This document shows, piece by piece, positions 1 to 34,970 of a DNA stretch of 64,000 nt; positions within the stretch are counted from its first letter, which is position 1, and each line of letters begins with the position of its first letter. Source of the DNA: Streptosporangium nondiastaticum (lineage in GTDB: Bacteria > Actinomycetota > Actinomycetes > Streptomycetales > Streptomycetaceae). The DNA lies in the NCBI RefSeq assembly GCF_003011965.1, contig NZ_PXWG01000002.1, forward strand, positions 1-64,000. Reading direction: 5' to 3'. A program made the translations under genes and the position numbers. Below the pieces are notes generated by a model. That model was not told the DNA's origin. It saw only the letters and a list, made by a program, of their open reading frames with translations, and made no database searches.

Positions 1-27023
<27,023 letters not shown>

Positions 27024-27128
27024 GTTCAACTCAACCCATCTCAAGACCGACGGACAGCAGGGGATTTCGATGTGGACTTCCGGCACCCGGGACGGATGGC
27101 TTTCCCACAGCGAACGAGTCATCTGGAG

Positions 27129-27143
27129 GCCCCCTCAGGGGGC
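27129..27143 (-). terminator. Short GC hairpin between dehydratase and PKS genes
   Basis: GCCCCC, loop TCA, GGGGGC: a perfect 6-bp stem about 105 bases before the PKS start. It could end transcription of the dehydratase gene or act as a leader structure. There is no U-tract, as is common in actinomycetes. Confidence 0.35.
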
Positions 27144-27234
27144 ACTGCTCCGCTTCCCTCACACCACGCGCCCAGTCTCGGCGGGCGTGTCCACGGAAAC
27201 CCGTAGAGTCGGCCGGTCCGGGTGCCGGTCCTGG

Positions 27235-27269
27235 CCCTGTTCCGGGCCCCTGTTCCGGCCCTGTTCCGG
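27235..27269. repeat. Three copies of an 11-bp repeat upstream of the PKS gene
   Basis: CCCTGTTCCGG occurs exactly at 27235-27245, 27248-27258 and 27259-27269. A degraded fourth copy (TCCTGGTCCCGG) follows. It lies about 210 bases before the PKS start. It could be a regulator-binding array or a simple slippage product. Confidence 0.75.
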
Positions 27270-27332
27270 TCCTGGTCCCGGCCGCCGCTCCGGCGTCGCG
27301 ATGGGGGGTGAGCAGGTGTGTTCCGGCGGGCC

Positions 27333-28370
27333 CTACCAGCTCGCCGCGGCGAGCAGCTCGCCGTGGTCACGTTCGAGGCCGGCCTGCCGGAGGTCGGACT
27401 CCACCATCATCCGCATCAGTTCCTCGAAGCCGACCTCGGGCTCCCAGCCCAGCTCCCCGCGGGCGTCGCCGTAGTCGGCGCACAGCGTCTCGACCTCGGC
27501 GGGCCGCACCAGCGCCGGGTCCACCACGACGTGCTCCTCCCAGTCCAGGCCGGCGGCCCCGAAGGCGATGCGCGCCGCGTCCCGCACCGAGTGCATGCGG
27601 CCGGTGCCCACCACGTAGTCCCTGGGGGCGTCCTGCTGCAGCATCAGGTGCATCGCGCGGACGTAGTCCCCCGCGAAGCCCCAGTCGCGCACCGCGTCCA
27701 GGTTGCCGAGCAGCAGCTTCTCCTGCAGGCCCAGCTTGATCTGCGCCACCGCGAGGGAGATCTTCCGGGTCACGAACTCCGCGCCGCGGCGGGGTGATTC
27801 GTGGTTGAAGAGGATCCCCGAGACTCCGAACACCCCGTAGGACTCGCGGTAGTTCTGGGTGATGTAGTGGCCGTACGCCTTGGCCACCCCGTACGGGCTG
27901 CGCGGGTGGAAGGAGGTCCGCTCGCTCTGCGGCGACTCCACCACCTTCCCGAACATCTCCGAGGAGGAGGCCTGATAGAAGCGGATGTGACCGTGACCAT
28001 CACCTCCGCCCGCGGACTTGCCCAGGCCGCTCACCATCCGGATCGCTTCGAGCATGCGCAGCACCCCGGTGCCGTTGACCTCGGTGACGAGCTCCGGCTG
28101 CACCCAGGACATGGGCACGAAGGAGACGGCCCCGAGGTTGTACACCTCGTCCGGCTGCACCAGGTCCACGGCCGACACCAGGCTGCCCTGGTCCATCAAG
28201 TCACCGTCCACGAAGGACAGATCGGGTATCAGCTTGGCCACCCGGTCCTTGCGCGGATTGGCCTGTCCTCGGGTCAGGCCCCACACCTGGTAGCCCTCGG
28301 CGAGCAGATGCTCGGCGAGGTACGAGCCGTCCTGTCCCGTGATTCCGGTGATCAGCGCGCGCTTGGACAT
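27333..28370 (-). CDS. GDP-mannose 4,6-dehydratase (mycosamine pathway, AmphDIII/NysDIII type)
   Basis: A cytosolic short-chain dehydrogenase that converts GDP-mannose to GDP-4-keto-6-deoxymannose, the first committed step to GDP-mycosamine, the amino sugar of polyene macrolides. 345 aa, the usual family length. N-terminal Rossmann motif [15 protein letters not shown]; conserved [13 protein letters not shown]; active-site SSSEMFG with the [11 protein letters not shown]yr-x3-Lys pair; [18 protein letters not shown] near the sugar-nucleotide site. The start ATG at 28370 follows AAGGGGACC. An extension to 28424 has no ribosome binding site. It lies just upstream of the PKS on the same strand, the same adjacency as DIII and the module 9-14 PKS in nystatin and amphotericin clusters. 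The general GDP-fucose/rhamnose role of the family is possible, but context favours mycosamine. Confidence 0.93.
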   Translation of the reverse strand: MSKRALITGITGQDGSYLAEHLLAEGYQVWGLTRGQANPRKDRVAKLIPDLSFVDGDLMDQGSLVSAVDLVQPDEVYNLGAVSFVPMSWVQPELVTEVNGTGVLRMLEAIRMVSGLGKSAGGGDGHGHIRFYQASSSEMFGKVVESPQSERTSFHPRSPYGVAKAYGHYITQNYRESYGVFGVSGILFNHESPRRGAEFVTRKISLAVAQIKLGLQEKLLLGNLDAVRDWGFAGDYVRAMHLMLQQDAPRDYVVGTGRMHSVRDAARIAFGAAGLDWEEHVVVDPALVRPAEVETLCADYGDARGELGWEPEVGFEELMRMMVESDLRQAGLERDHGELLAAASW

Positions 28371-28644
28371 TCGGTCCCCTTTCACTGCCACGGACAAAGC
28401 CGGTCGAGGGCCGCAAGTCCTCACCCAACGGTCGGCAGGCTCACGGAATCACGGAGCGGGCTACGGAATTTCAGAGTCTTCGGGCGCGGGCCGCGGGCGT
28501 GACGGAGGGCTGCGACGCCACGACGTACCGTGATCGGCGCGCAGGGGTTTCCCGACCCCGCCGTGCCCGGCACGGGACGCGACCGTGCCCGACATGAGGC
28601 GGGCCGGGATCGGTGTGAGACTGGGACCGGAAGGGGTGATCCCC

Positions 28645-29853
28645 GTGCCGGACCCACCGCACGCGTCCGCCGGGCCCGACACCGCCGTCGACGAGAACCG
28701 CCTGGAAGAGCTGATCGTCGAGGCGCAGACGGCCCTGCCGTTCGAACTGCCCGACCTGGCGAACCGGTGCGCCTCGGCCCTCGGCCTGGGCACGGCGCTG
28801 ATCTACCTCGTCGACCTGCAGCAACAGCTGCTGATCCCGCTCGACGAGAGCCTGGAGCCGCTGCCGGTGGACCGTTCGCCGGCGGGCTGGGCGTACCGCA
28901 CGGTCACGCCGCGCGTGGCCGATGCCGACGACGACGTGATGGTCTGGATGCCCTTGATCGACGGTGCGGAGCGGCTGGGCGTGCTGGCGGTGCGGACCCC
29001 CTCGCTCGACGGGGTGCGGATGCGCCGCAGCAGGATGCTGGCCTTCCTGTTCGCGATGCTGATCACCTCGAAGCGCGCCTACAGCGACTGGCTCGCCGCC
29101 CGCGCCCGCACCTCGACCATGCGGCTGCCCACCGAGATGCTGCGGGCCTTCCTGCCGTCCCACACCATCGGCAGCGCCCGGTGCGTCTCGACCGCGGTCC
29201 TGGAGCCGGCGTACGACGTCGCCGGCGACGCCTTCGACCACTCGGTGGTCAAGGACATCCTGCACACCATGATTCTGGACTCCATGGGGCACGACCTGAA
29301 CTCCGGCCTGACCACGTCGGTCGCCATGGCGGCGGCGCGCAACGCCCGCCGCGGCGGCGGCGACCTGGCCGATGTCGTCGGCTCCGTGGACCAGGCGCTC
29401 GCCCAGTGGCTGCCCGACCACTTCTGCACCGGCGTGCTGTGCCGGCTCGACGCGCTCACCGGGGAACTGCGCTGGGTCAACTGCGGGCATCCCCCACCGC
29501 TGCTGATCCGGGCCGAGCGGGTGCTCGACGGGGTGCTGGACAGTCCCCCGCAGCCCCCGATCGGCCTGGCCGGCCATCTCGCGCCGGCAGCCCGGCAGGT
29601 CCACGAAGCGACACTGGAACCGGGCGACTGCGTCCTGCTCTACACCGACGGCGTCGTGGAGGCCCGTGACGCGGACGGTGCGGAGTTCGGCCTCGACCGG
29701 TTCACCGACTTCATCATCCGCTCCTCCGCCGCCGGCCAGCGCCCGGCCGAGGTCCTGCGGCTGCTCATCCACGCCATCCTCGACTACCAGCGCAACCAGC
29801 TGCGGGACGACGCGACCATCCTGCTCTTCGAGTGGCGGCCGCAGTTCTGGTAG
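28645..29853 (+). CDS. GAF/SpoIIE-type PP2C protein serine phosphatase
   Basis: Cytosolic phosphatase, likely of an anti-anti-sigma partner-switching system. Roughly residues 20-170 look like a GAF-type sensory domain (ALIYLVDLQQQLLIPLDESL, WAYRTVTPRV). The rest is a SpoIIE/RsbU PP2C domain: PAYDVAGDAFDHSV with the metal-binding Asp, DSMGHDLNSGL, GVLCRLDALTGELRWVNCGH, LLYTDGVVEARD and the final DDATILLFEW. No HATPase or STAS domain is attached. The GTG at 28645 has GGAAGGGG eight bases upstream. An in-frame start at 28585 would add 20 Pro/Gly-rich residues without support. It is divergent from the dehydratase and shows no sign of belonging to the polyene cluster. Confidence 0.87.
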   Translation: MPDPPHASAGPDTAVDENRLEELIVEAQTALPFELPDLANRCASALGLGTALIYLVDLQQQLLIPLDESLEPLPVDRSPAGWAYRTVTPRVADADDDVMVWMPLIDGAERLGVLAVRTPSLDGVRMRRSRMLAFLFAMLITSKRAYSDWLAARARTSTMRLPTEMLRAFLPSHTIGSARCVSTAVLEPAYDVAGDAFDHSVVKDILHTMILDSMGHDLNSGLTTSVAMAAARNARRGGGDLADVVGSVDQALAQWLPDHFCTGVLCRLDALTGELRWVNCGHPPPLLIRAERVLDGVLDSPPQPPIGLAGHLAPAARQVHEATLEPGDCVLLYTDGVVEARDADGAEFGLDRFTDFIIRSSAAGQRPAEVLRLLIHAILDYQRNQLRDDATILLFEWRPQFW

Positions 29854-29882
29854 ACGGGGACTCCGCGAGTCGGAGGGCTGCG

Positions 29883-30908
29883 TCAGCGCGCGCTGCGTGC
29901 CGCGTCGCGCAACCGGCGCCACGTGCGACTGACAGACACCGCCGGCCCGGCACGCCCGGCACCGGTGGCACCGTCCCAGTTCCGGGCCGTCTCGGCGAAC
30001 GTCTCCGGCTGCGGTGACGTGTCCGGATGCTGTGACGCGACCGGCTGCCGCGCCTGCGCGGCCCGTGCGGCGGCCCGCAGGTCCTCCGGTCCGATCGTGC
30101 CGAGCCTCGCCCGGACGTGGCCGAGCAGCGTGGCACAGGCATCGGCGATCGCCGCCTCGCCCAGCGGGCGCGCCGGGAGGTCCAGCCCTTCGGTCAACTG
30201 CTGTTCCAGGGCCGTGCGCAGGTCCTGCAGGGAGACGTCACGGATCGTCAGCGACAGGTGGGCGGACAGTCCGGCGGCGCCGACCGCGCGGTGCGCGAAG
30301 CCGCGCGGGACGTAGAGCACGCTGCCGGGTTCGAGGACGCTGCGCAGGAGCAGCGGGGAGCGCTCGTCGTCCGGAAGCTCCCCCAGCGCCCAGTCCGCCA
30401 CCGCCGGTGCGCCGTGGACGTACCAGGTCTTGCGGCCGGCCGCCTGGAGGACGAACACGTCGGCGTCGTCGCGGTGCACCGCGAGCCCCTGGCCTCCGGC
30501 GGGTGTGACGAAGAAGAACGCCTCCACGCGCCGTCCGACCTCTTCGGACAGCCGCGCCACCAGTTCGCCCGTCGGGCGGTGCCACTGGTCGACGCGGCGC
30601 AGGAGCAGCGTCGCCCCGGAACGCAGGAGTGCGAGGGCTTTCGCACGGTCGGCGAAGCCGTCGTACGTCGTGCCGTTGACCACGCGTGAGGTGGTGTAGG
30701 CGTCGGGCGGGACGACGACCTTGTCGGAGCGGACCATCTCCAGGTAGGGGGTGCGCAGCAGCCCTCCGTCGAAGGCGGCGTCGAGCTCGTCGAGGCCGAA
30801 CGGAGAGGCGAGTGTCTCCGGCGTGAAGACGGCGGGCTCGCGCTGCCACTGGTGGCCGGTGAAGGTCTCGACGTCGCCGACCCAGCCGGCGAGCGTGGGC
30901 GAATCCAT
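29883..30908 (-). CDS. JmjC/cupin-4 family 2-oxoglutarate Fe(II) oxygenase
   Basis: Predicted cytosolic hydroxylase, 341 aa. The double-stranded beta-helix core carries the facial triad: His145 and Asp147 in VHRDDADVF and His206 in GFAHRAVG, with Lys160 in GRKTWYV placed to bind 2-oxoglutarate. WYVHG and LYVPRGFAH are typical of the bacterial JmjC group that includes the ribosomal oxygenase YcfD. The C-terminal ~80 residues are Ala/Gln-rich and unrelated to catalysis. The ATG at 30908 is preferred. A TTG at 30971 would start just after the P450 stop but adds low-complexity residues. The gene follows the P450 with under 80 bases between them, so they are probably one operon with the upstream peptide gene. 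It may hydroxylate that peptide. Confidence 0.85.
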   Translation of the reverse strand: MDSPTLAGWVGDVETFTGHQWQREPAVFTPETLASPFGLDELDAAFDGGLLRTPYLEMVRSDKVVVPPDAYTTSRVVNGTTYDGFADRAKALALLRSGATLLLRRVDQWHRPTGELVARLSEEVGRRVEAFFFVTPAGGQGLAVHRDDADVFVLQAAGRKTWYVHGAPAVADWALGELPDDERSPLLLRSVLEPGSVLYVPRGFAHRAVGAAGLSAHLSLTIRDVSLQDLRTALEQQLTEGLDLPARPLGEAAIADACATLLGHVRARLGTIGPEDLRAAARAAQARQPVASQHPDTSPQPETFAETARNWDGATGAGRAGPAVSVSRTWRRLRDAARSAR

Positions 30909-30986
30909 GGTGTTTCCCGTGGTGTCAGGGTGTTCGGTGCTCGCGGCGGGAAGCGGCGGCGGGCGGTGCAACGGTGCGGCGCCGGG

Positions 30987-32042
30987 TCATGCCCGGATCT
31001 CCGCTTCGAACCGCACGGAGAGCAGGGAGCGCAGGGGGACTTCCGCGTCCTGCCGCGGGCTGCGGATGACGAGCCGGTTGTCGAGGGCGACGGTCAGCAG
31101 GCGCTCGGCCAGGGGCACGACGAGGTGTTTGGCCCAGCAGCGGGCGCCGTCGTATCCGAACGGCATGAATCCGGGCGTCTTCTCCGGGTCCTCCACCGCG
31201 TCCCATCGTCCGGGCCGGAACTCCAGTGGGTCGGACCAGTAGTCGGAGTGCCGGTGCATCAGGAGCGGGAAGAGCGCGACGTTGTCGGTGGGACGGATCT
31301 CGGGGTGCAGTGCGGTGTACGCGTCGCCGCCCTTGCGGAAGAGCATCCATGCGGGCGGGAGCAGCCGGAGCGTCTCCCACAGGACCGCGGTGAGGTCGGC
31401 GCGGGCTCTCTCCTGTTCCCGCGCCGGTCCCATGAGCCACAGGGCGTTGCCGGCGAGGGCGGCCACGCCGTCGCAGAGGGTGGCTGTCGCTCGCCGGTAC
31501 AGCGCGATGGCCTGTCTCCTGTCCCGGGTGCCGGAGGCCTCGCGTATCTGCTCGGCGAGCGCGGTGCCCCCGCCCTCGGTGCGGGGTCCGGGCCAGACGG
31601 TGACGGTGCGGTCGACGATCCTGGAGAGCGTGCCGGAGCGCGTGACGCCGCGTTTCGACAGCAGGGAGACCGGCAGGGGGTCGGACGAGAAGAGCCACCG
31701 GCGCAGGTACGAGGTGGGCGCGTAGGGCCAGGCGCCGGAGAGGCCGCGCGCCGGGGGCGGCGGAGTCCGGATGCCGGCCATGACGTCCTGCCCCAGCGCG
31801 CGGATCGTCCGTGTCGCGCTGTCGTGGTGGATGTCGGCGCCTGCGGCGGGCTTGTAGACCGAGCGCTCCGTCGACAGCACGGGGCGCGCCGCGACGATTT
31901 CGGCCATCAGGTCGCAGTCAGAAACGCCGACCGTGGTCGCGTCGATCCGGAAGACTTTCTCTTCCCTGGCCAGCAATTCCTGAATCCGCGGGGCGTACAC
32001 GACGGAATGGTCGCGCACTGCCGCCGGCACCGTTTCTTCCAC
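30987..32042 (-). CDS. Short atypical cytochrome P450, candidate RiPP crosslinking enzyme
   Basis: 351 aa, shorter than the usual ~400. The K-helix ExxR is Glu223-x-x-Arg226 (WETLRLLPPAWM). PERF-like FRPGRW follows. The haem loop is MPFGYDGARCWAKHL with ligand Cys302. The normal FGxGxHxCxG is altered: Asp at Cys-4, Ala at Cys-2, Ala at Cys+2. The I-helix acid/Thr motif is not recognisable (VAALAGNALWLMG). The GTG start at 32042 follows AAGGCGGG. It lies 150 bases downstream of the 27-residue peptide gene and directly upstream of the JmjC gene. No redox partner is nearby. I infer a role in crosslinking the peptide rather than in polyene oxidation, because polyene P450s are canonical. Confidence 0.82.
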   Translation of the reverse strand: MEETVPAAVRDHSVVYAPRIQELLAREEKVFRIDATTVGVSDCDLMAEIVAARPVLSTERSVYKPAAGADIHHDSATRTIRALGQDVMAGIRTPPPPARGLSGAWPYAPTSYLRRWLFSSDPLPVSLLSKRGVTRSGTLSRIVDRTVTVWPGPRTEGGGTALAEQIREASGTRDRRQAIALYRRATATLCDGVAALAGNALWLMGPAREQERARADLTAVLWETLRLLPPAWMLFRKGGDAYTALHPEIRPTDNVALFPLLMHRHSDYWSDPLEFRPGRWDAVEDPEKTPGFMPFGYDGARCWAKHLVVPLAERLLTVALDNRLVIRSPRQDAEVPLRSLLSVRFEAEIRA

Positions 32043-32192
32043 GGGAATCCCGCCTTCATTGACATGGCCATGTAATGCATTTCCGCGGCGGAATCCGACA
32101 CGGTCGCGGCCGCCGCGGCCCGGCGGCCGGGGGCACGGTGCAGCGTCGGCGGAGGCAGCGGCACGGCCGCGTCCTCCGCCGACGGCGGTGCG

Positions 32193-32276
32193 TCAGATGA
32201 CGTGCAGAACCCACGCGTGGTTGGCGAGGTCCTCGTCCTTCTTGAACCGCTTCACAAACGCCTTGACCATCTTCAT
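32193..32276 (-). CDS. 27-residue candidate RiPP precursor peptide
   Basis: Too short for routine gene calling. The ATG at 32276 follows a GGAGG Shine-Dalgarno four bases away; the stop is TGA at 32193-32195. The N-terminal half is basic and amphipathic (MKMVKAFVKRFKK), followed by acidic DED, then LANHAWVLHVI at the C terminus. A Lys/Phe-rich leader ending in an acidic patch, then a short C-terminal segment with Trp22 and His25, directly upstream of a P450, recalls from memory the precursors of tryptorubin-type atropopeptides. Those have several aromatic residues in the core; this one has only one Trp and no Tyr. The identity as a precursor is inferred from size, ribosome binding site and position. 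Confidence 0.65.
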   Translation of the reverse strand: MKMVKAFVKRFKKDEDLANHAWVLHVI

Positions 32277-32452
32277 GGTTCCTCCATTCCCAGGATTGAA
32301 GTCCGGCGTCCCGGTGCGGAAACCGAACGGCTTCATCTAAACGCGGGCCCTCACCCAAGGCGAGCGATTCTGACACTCTCTCGACAAGAAGACGATCAGA
32401 TCGGATCCGGCGCTCTGTTGTGCAGGCGTGGACGGGGGTACCTTCCCGCCCC
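32277..32452. promoter_or_regulatory. Divergent promoter region between the peptide gene and the M14 carboxypeptidase gene
   Basis: 176 bases separate the two divergent starts. A relatively AT-richer block lies near 32355-32400. On the minus strand it reads TTGTCGAGAGAG followed by TCAGAATCG, with TTTAGATGA further on. No box pair fits well, so the call rests on the divergent layout. Confidence 0.4.
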
Positions 32453-33823
32453 ATGGGGATTCGCGCACGAAGCTGCCGCATGACGTACAGATCCCACGTG
32501 GCAGCGGCTCTCGGCCGCTGCCGCCTCCGACCGGACGGCCGGTCCCGCATCCGTGCCTTCGCGACCGGAGTCGCCACCGCCGCACTCGCCCTGGCGCTCC
32601 TCCAGACACCCGTGCAAGCCGCTCACACCCCGTACCGCACCGGCTTCGAACTCAGCAACGGCGCCCGCTGGACCACCCAGGCCGAGGAACAGCGCCTCCT
32701 GACCGCCCTCGACCGGTCGAGCGACCGCGTCACCGTCCGCCGCATCGGAACCACCCGCCAGGGCCGGCCGCTCCAGCTCGTCCGCGTCGGCGCCGCCCAC
32801 CACACCGCCGTGACCGTTCTCCTCACCTGCAGCCAGCACGGCGACGAGCCCGCCGGCCGGGAAGCCTGCCTCACCCGCATCCGCGACCTCGCCCAGGCCA
32901 CGGACCCGGCCACGCTGCGCTTCCTCGCGCACGCCACCGTGCTGGTCGTCCCCACGGCCAACCCCGACGGCCGCGCCGCGGACACCCGCACCAACGCGGA
33001 CGGCATCGACGTCAACCGCGACCACATCGCGCTCAGGACCGCCGAGAGCCGCGCCCTCGCCGCCGTCATCCGGGACCACCGGCCCGGCATCGTCTACGAC
33101 CTGCACGAGTACGGTGCCACCCCGCCCTACTACGACAAGGACCTGTTCGACCTCTGGCCGCGCAACCTCAACACCGACGCCCGTGTGCACCGGGAGGCGC
33201 AGATCCTCTCGTCGGCATACGTGCGCCCCGCCGCCGAGGACGCCGGCCACAGCACCGGCACCTACGGCATCTGGACCGACCCCGCCACCGGCAGCCCCGT
33301 CAAACAGGTCGCCGGCGACGGACAAGAGCGCATTCTGCGCAACACCGCGGGCGTCAAGCACGCGATCGGCCTGCTCATCGAGAGCCGCATCAATCCGCTG
33401 ACGGAAGCGGAGAAGGCGGACCCCTCCCTGAACAACCGGCGACGTGTACGGTCCCACCTCGCCGCGCTGGACGGGATGTTCGCCTTCGTGGACGAACGGC
33501 GCGGCCACATCGCATCGGCCACGGCTGCAGCACGGATCAAAGGCCTCGCCGACCGGGGCCCGGTCCACCTCGGCGGCGCCGACAACGAACCCGCACCCGC
33601 CGGCCGGACCCTGACCGACCCGCCCTGCGCCTACCGGCTCACCGCAGAGCAATACACGGACACCGGTGACGAACTCGCCCTGCACGGCATCAAGACCATC
33701 CCGTCACGTGCGGGCGGCGCACTGGTACCCATGAAGCAGCCGCTGCGATCTCTGGTTCCCCTGCTGCTGGATGCCAGGGCAACGTACAAACTCACCGCGG
33801 CCGAACCCGTCGACCACTGCTGA
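32453..33823 (+). CDS. Secreted M14-family zinc carboxypeptidase
   Basis: Exported peptidase that removes C-terminal residues. After an Arg-rich N terminus there is a hydrophobic signal segment ([21 protein letters not shown]). Zinc ligands and catalytic residues of the M14 fold are visible: HGDEPAGRE (His-x-x-Glu), DVNRDH (substrate-binding Asn-Arg), YDLHEYG (third zinc His) and LLIESRIN (catalytic Glu). About 456 aa. The ATG at 32453 is chosen; an in-frame ATG at 32480 is equally plausible since neither has a strong ribosome binding site. The last residues [10 protein letters not shown] and the stop have a near-copy 3 kb downstream. Confidence 0.85.
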   Translation: MGIRARSCRMTYRSHVAAALGRCRLRPDGRSRIRAFATGVATAALALALLQTPVQAAHTPYRTGFELSNGARWTTQAEEQRLLTALDRSSDRVTVRRIGTTRQGRPLQLVRVGAAHHTAVTVLLTCSQHGDEPAGREACLTRIRDLAQATDPATLRFLAHATVLVVPTANPDGRAADTRTNADGIDVNRDHIALRTAESRALAAVIRDHRPGIVYDLHEYGATPPYYDKDLFDLWPRNLNTDARVHREAQILSSAYVRPAAEDAGHSTGTYGIWTDPATGSPVKQVAGDGQERILRNTAGVKHAIGLLIESRINPLTEAEKADPSLNNRRRVRSHLAALDGMFAFVDERRGHIASATAAARIKGLADRGPVHLGGADNEPAPAGRTLTDPPCAYRLTAEQYTDTGDELALHGIKTIPSRAGGALVPMKQPLRSLVPLLLDARATYKLTAAEPVDHC

Positions 33824-33883
33824 CGGGCAACCGGTCCCACAGATGCGGGGGGCATGGTCGGCTTTCGGCTCCGCCGGGGGCGG

Positions 33884-34621
33884 TCACTTGCGGCGTGGCA
33901 CGGTGAAGTAGTCGCGCGCCGACGCCGTGAACACGAGGATGGTGCCGTACCGGGCACGCGCCACGGCCAGGCTCGTCCGGGGCTCCGGGGTCAGGGAGCA
34001 GCGGAAGTAGACGGGGTAGGGCGAGGGGCAGGGCACCAGATCTTTGATCTGGTTCGGGAGAGGAAGGTCCTGCGGTCGGTCCCACTCGATCCCGAGTCCT
34101 GGCGCGGTGAGATTCGGCCCGGGCATCAGGCGCCCGTCGGGGTAGCGGCCGTGGGCGTGGTGGTACTCCAGCGCATAGCGGATGGTGCCGCCCGCGTACG
34201 GCTGGTCCTGCCCGTCCTGCTGCGGGCCCCAGGTGGCGATGCCTGCCGCGCGGATCCTGGGGAGCACGTCGGTGATGTCGCCTTGGACGCCGAAGTATGC
34301 GGCGGCTTCCATGTCGCAGCCGAGCACGTTCGACGACGGGCTCTCGAAGAGGGATCCCTCGGACCCGGCAGCGCAGATGTCGCTGAAGCGGGTCACCACA
34401 TGGTGGAGCCCGTCGACGGTGGCGAGGCGGGCGATGAGGGCGTGGGTCTTCTGATCCTCGGAGTCGCGGCGCGATTGGGCCTTCTGAGAAGTGGCCATGG
34501 AGCGCAGTTCTTTGTCCGGCGGGTTGTGTGAGCACGCCGCGGCCGCGCCCGTGAGGACGAAAGCGAGCAACACCGCACCCGCGCGAACGCACTTCCTGCG
34601 TCTTCGGTGCCACCAGGCCAT
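33884..34621 (-). CDS. Putative lipoprotein of unknown function
   Basis: 245 aa. Arg-rich N terminus, hydrophobic stretch and a Cys (VLLAFVLTGAAAACSHN) that resembles a lipobox, although the usual Leu three residues before Cys is absent. The mature part has four further Cys (DICAAG, LGCDME, LVPCPS, YFRCSL), possibly two disulfides, and no enzyme motif I recognise. It converges on the M14 gene and is divergent from the metalloprotease gene. Confidence 0.6.
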   Translation of the reverse strand: MAWWHRRRRKCVRAGAVLLAFVLTGAAAACSHNPPDKELRSMATSQKAQSRRDSEDQKTHALIARLATVDGLHHVVTRFSDICAAGSEGSLFESPSSNVLGCDMEAAAYFGVQGDITDVLPRIRAAGIATWGPQQDGQDQPYAGGTIRYALEYHHAHGRYPDGRLMPGPNLTAPGLGIEWDRPQDLPLPNQIKDLVPCPSPYPVYFRCSLTPEPRTSLAVARARYGTILVFTASARDYFTVPRRK

Positions 34622-34970
34622 TACGGCCTCCCCTTCGGACTGTCATCGTGCTTCCACTCTCCGGGGCCGAGCAGCCGGGTGCATGAGTACACGTACTCAG
34701 TCTTGCGACAAGTCGCCTCGCTCATCCTCAGACCCGAGTCGGGCGTCCTTGTCGGCTTGCCCGCGTTCGACGAGCAACGCAAGGACGACACACCGCCGAC
34801 AGCAGTGACATGCACACGCCCCGAGGTATAGGGTTCCGGCCACTGTTACCCACGGTTTCGCTATGGCCAATGATTGACCGCTGTAGTGACCGGGGGTCAG
34901 TAACCAACCCCCCTCACAGCTCTGCCGACGTGCACCGAATCGGCCGTGCACGTCGCAGGAAGGCATGTCT
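34622..34970. other. Intergenic region upstream of the metalloprotease gene
   Basis: No gene supported. TTGACC at 34874-34879 with a 17-base spacer to TCAGTA is a weak candidate promoter for the downstream gene, and GTGACC/GGTCA half-sites overlap it. Confidence 0.35.

Larger units (their letters stand above)
27024..27332. other. Leader/intergenic region upstream of the giant PKS gene
   Basis: About 310 bases lie between the end of the dehydratase gene and the PKS start, both on the minus strand. No gene was found. The region holds a GCCCCC-TCA-GGGGGC hairpin and a set of CCCTGTTCCGG repeats, listed separately. It must hold the PKS promoter if the PKS is not read through from the dehydratase. 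I could not pick out convincing -35/-10 boxes. Confidence 0.6.

Noticed and set aside
30987..32042. P450 as a polyene tailoring enzyme (AmphL/AmphN type)
   Set aside because: Polyene P450s have ~400 residues and canonical haem motifs, and lie beyond the PKS genes; this one is short, atypical and separated by unrelated genes.
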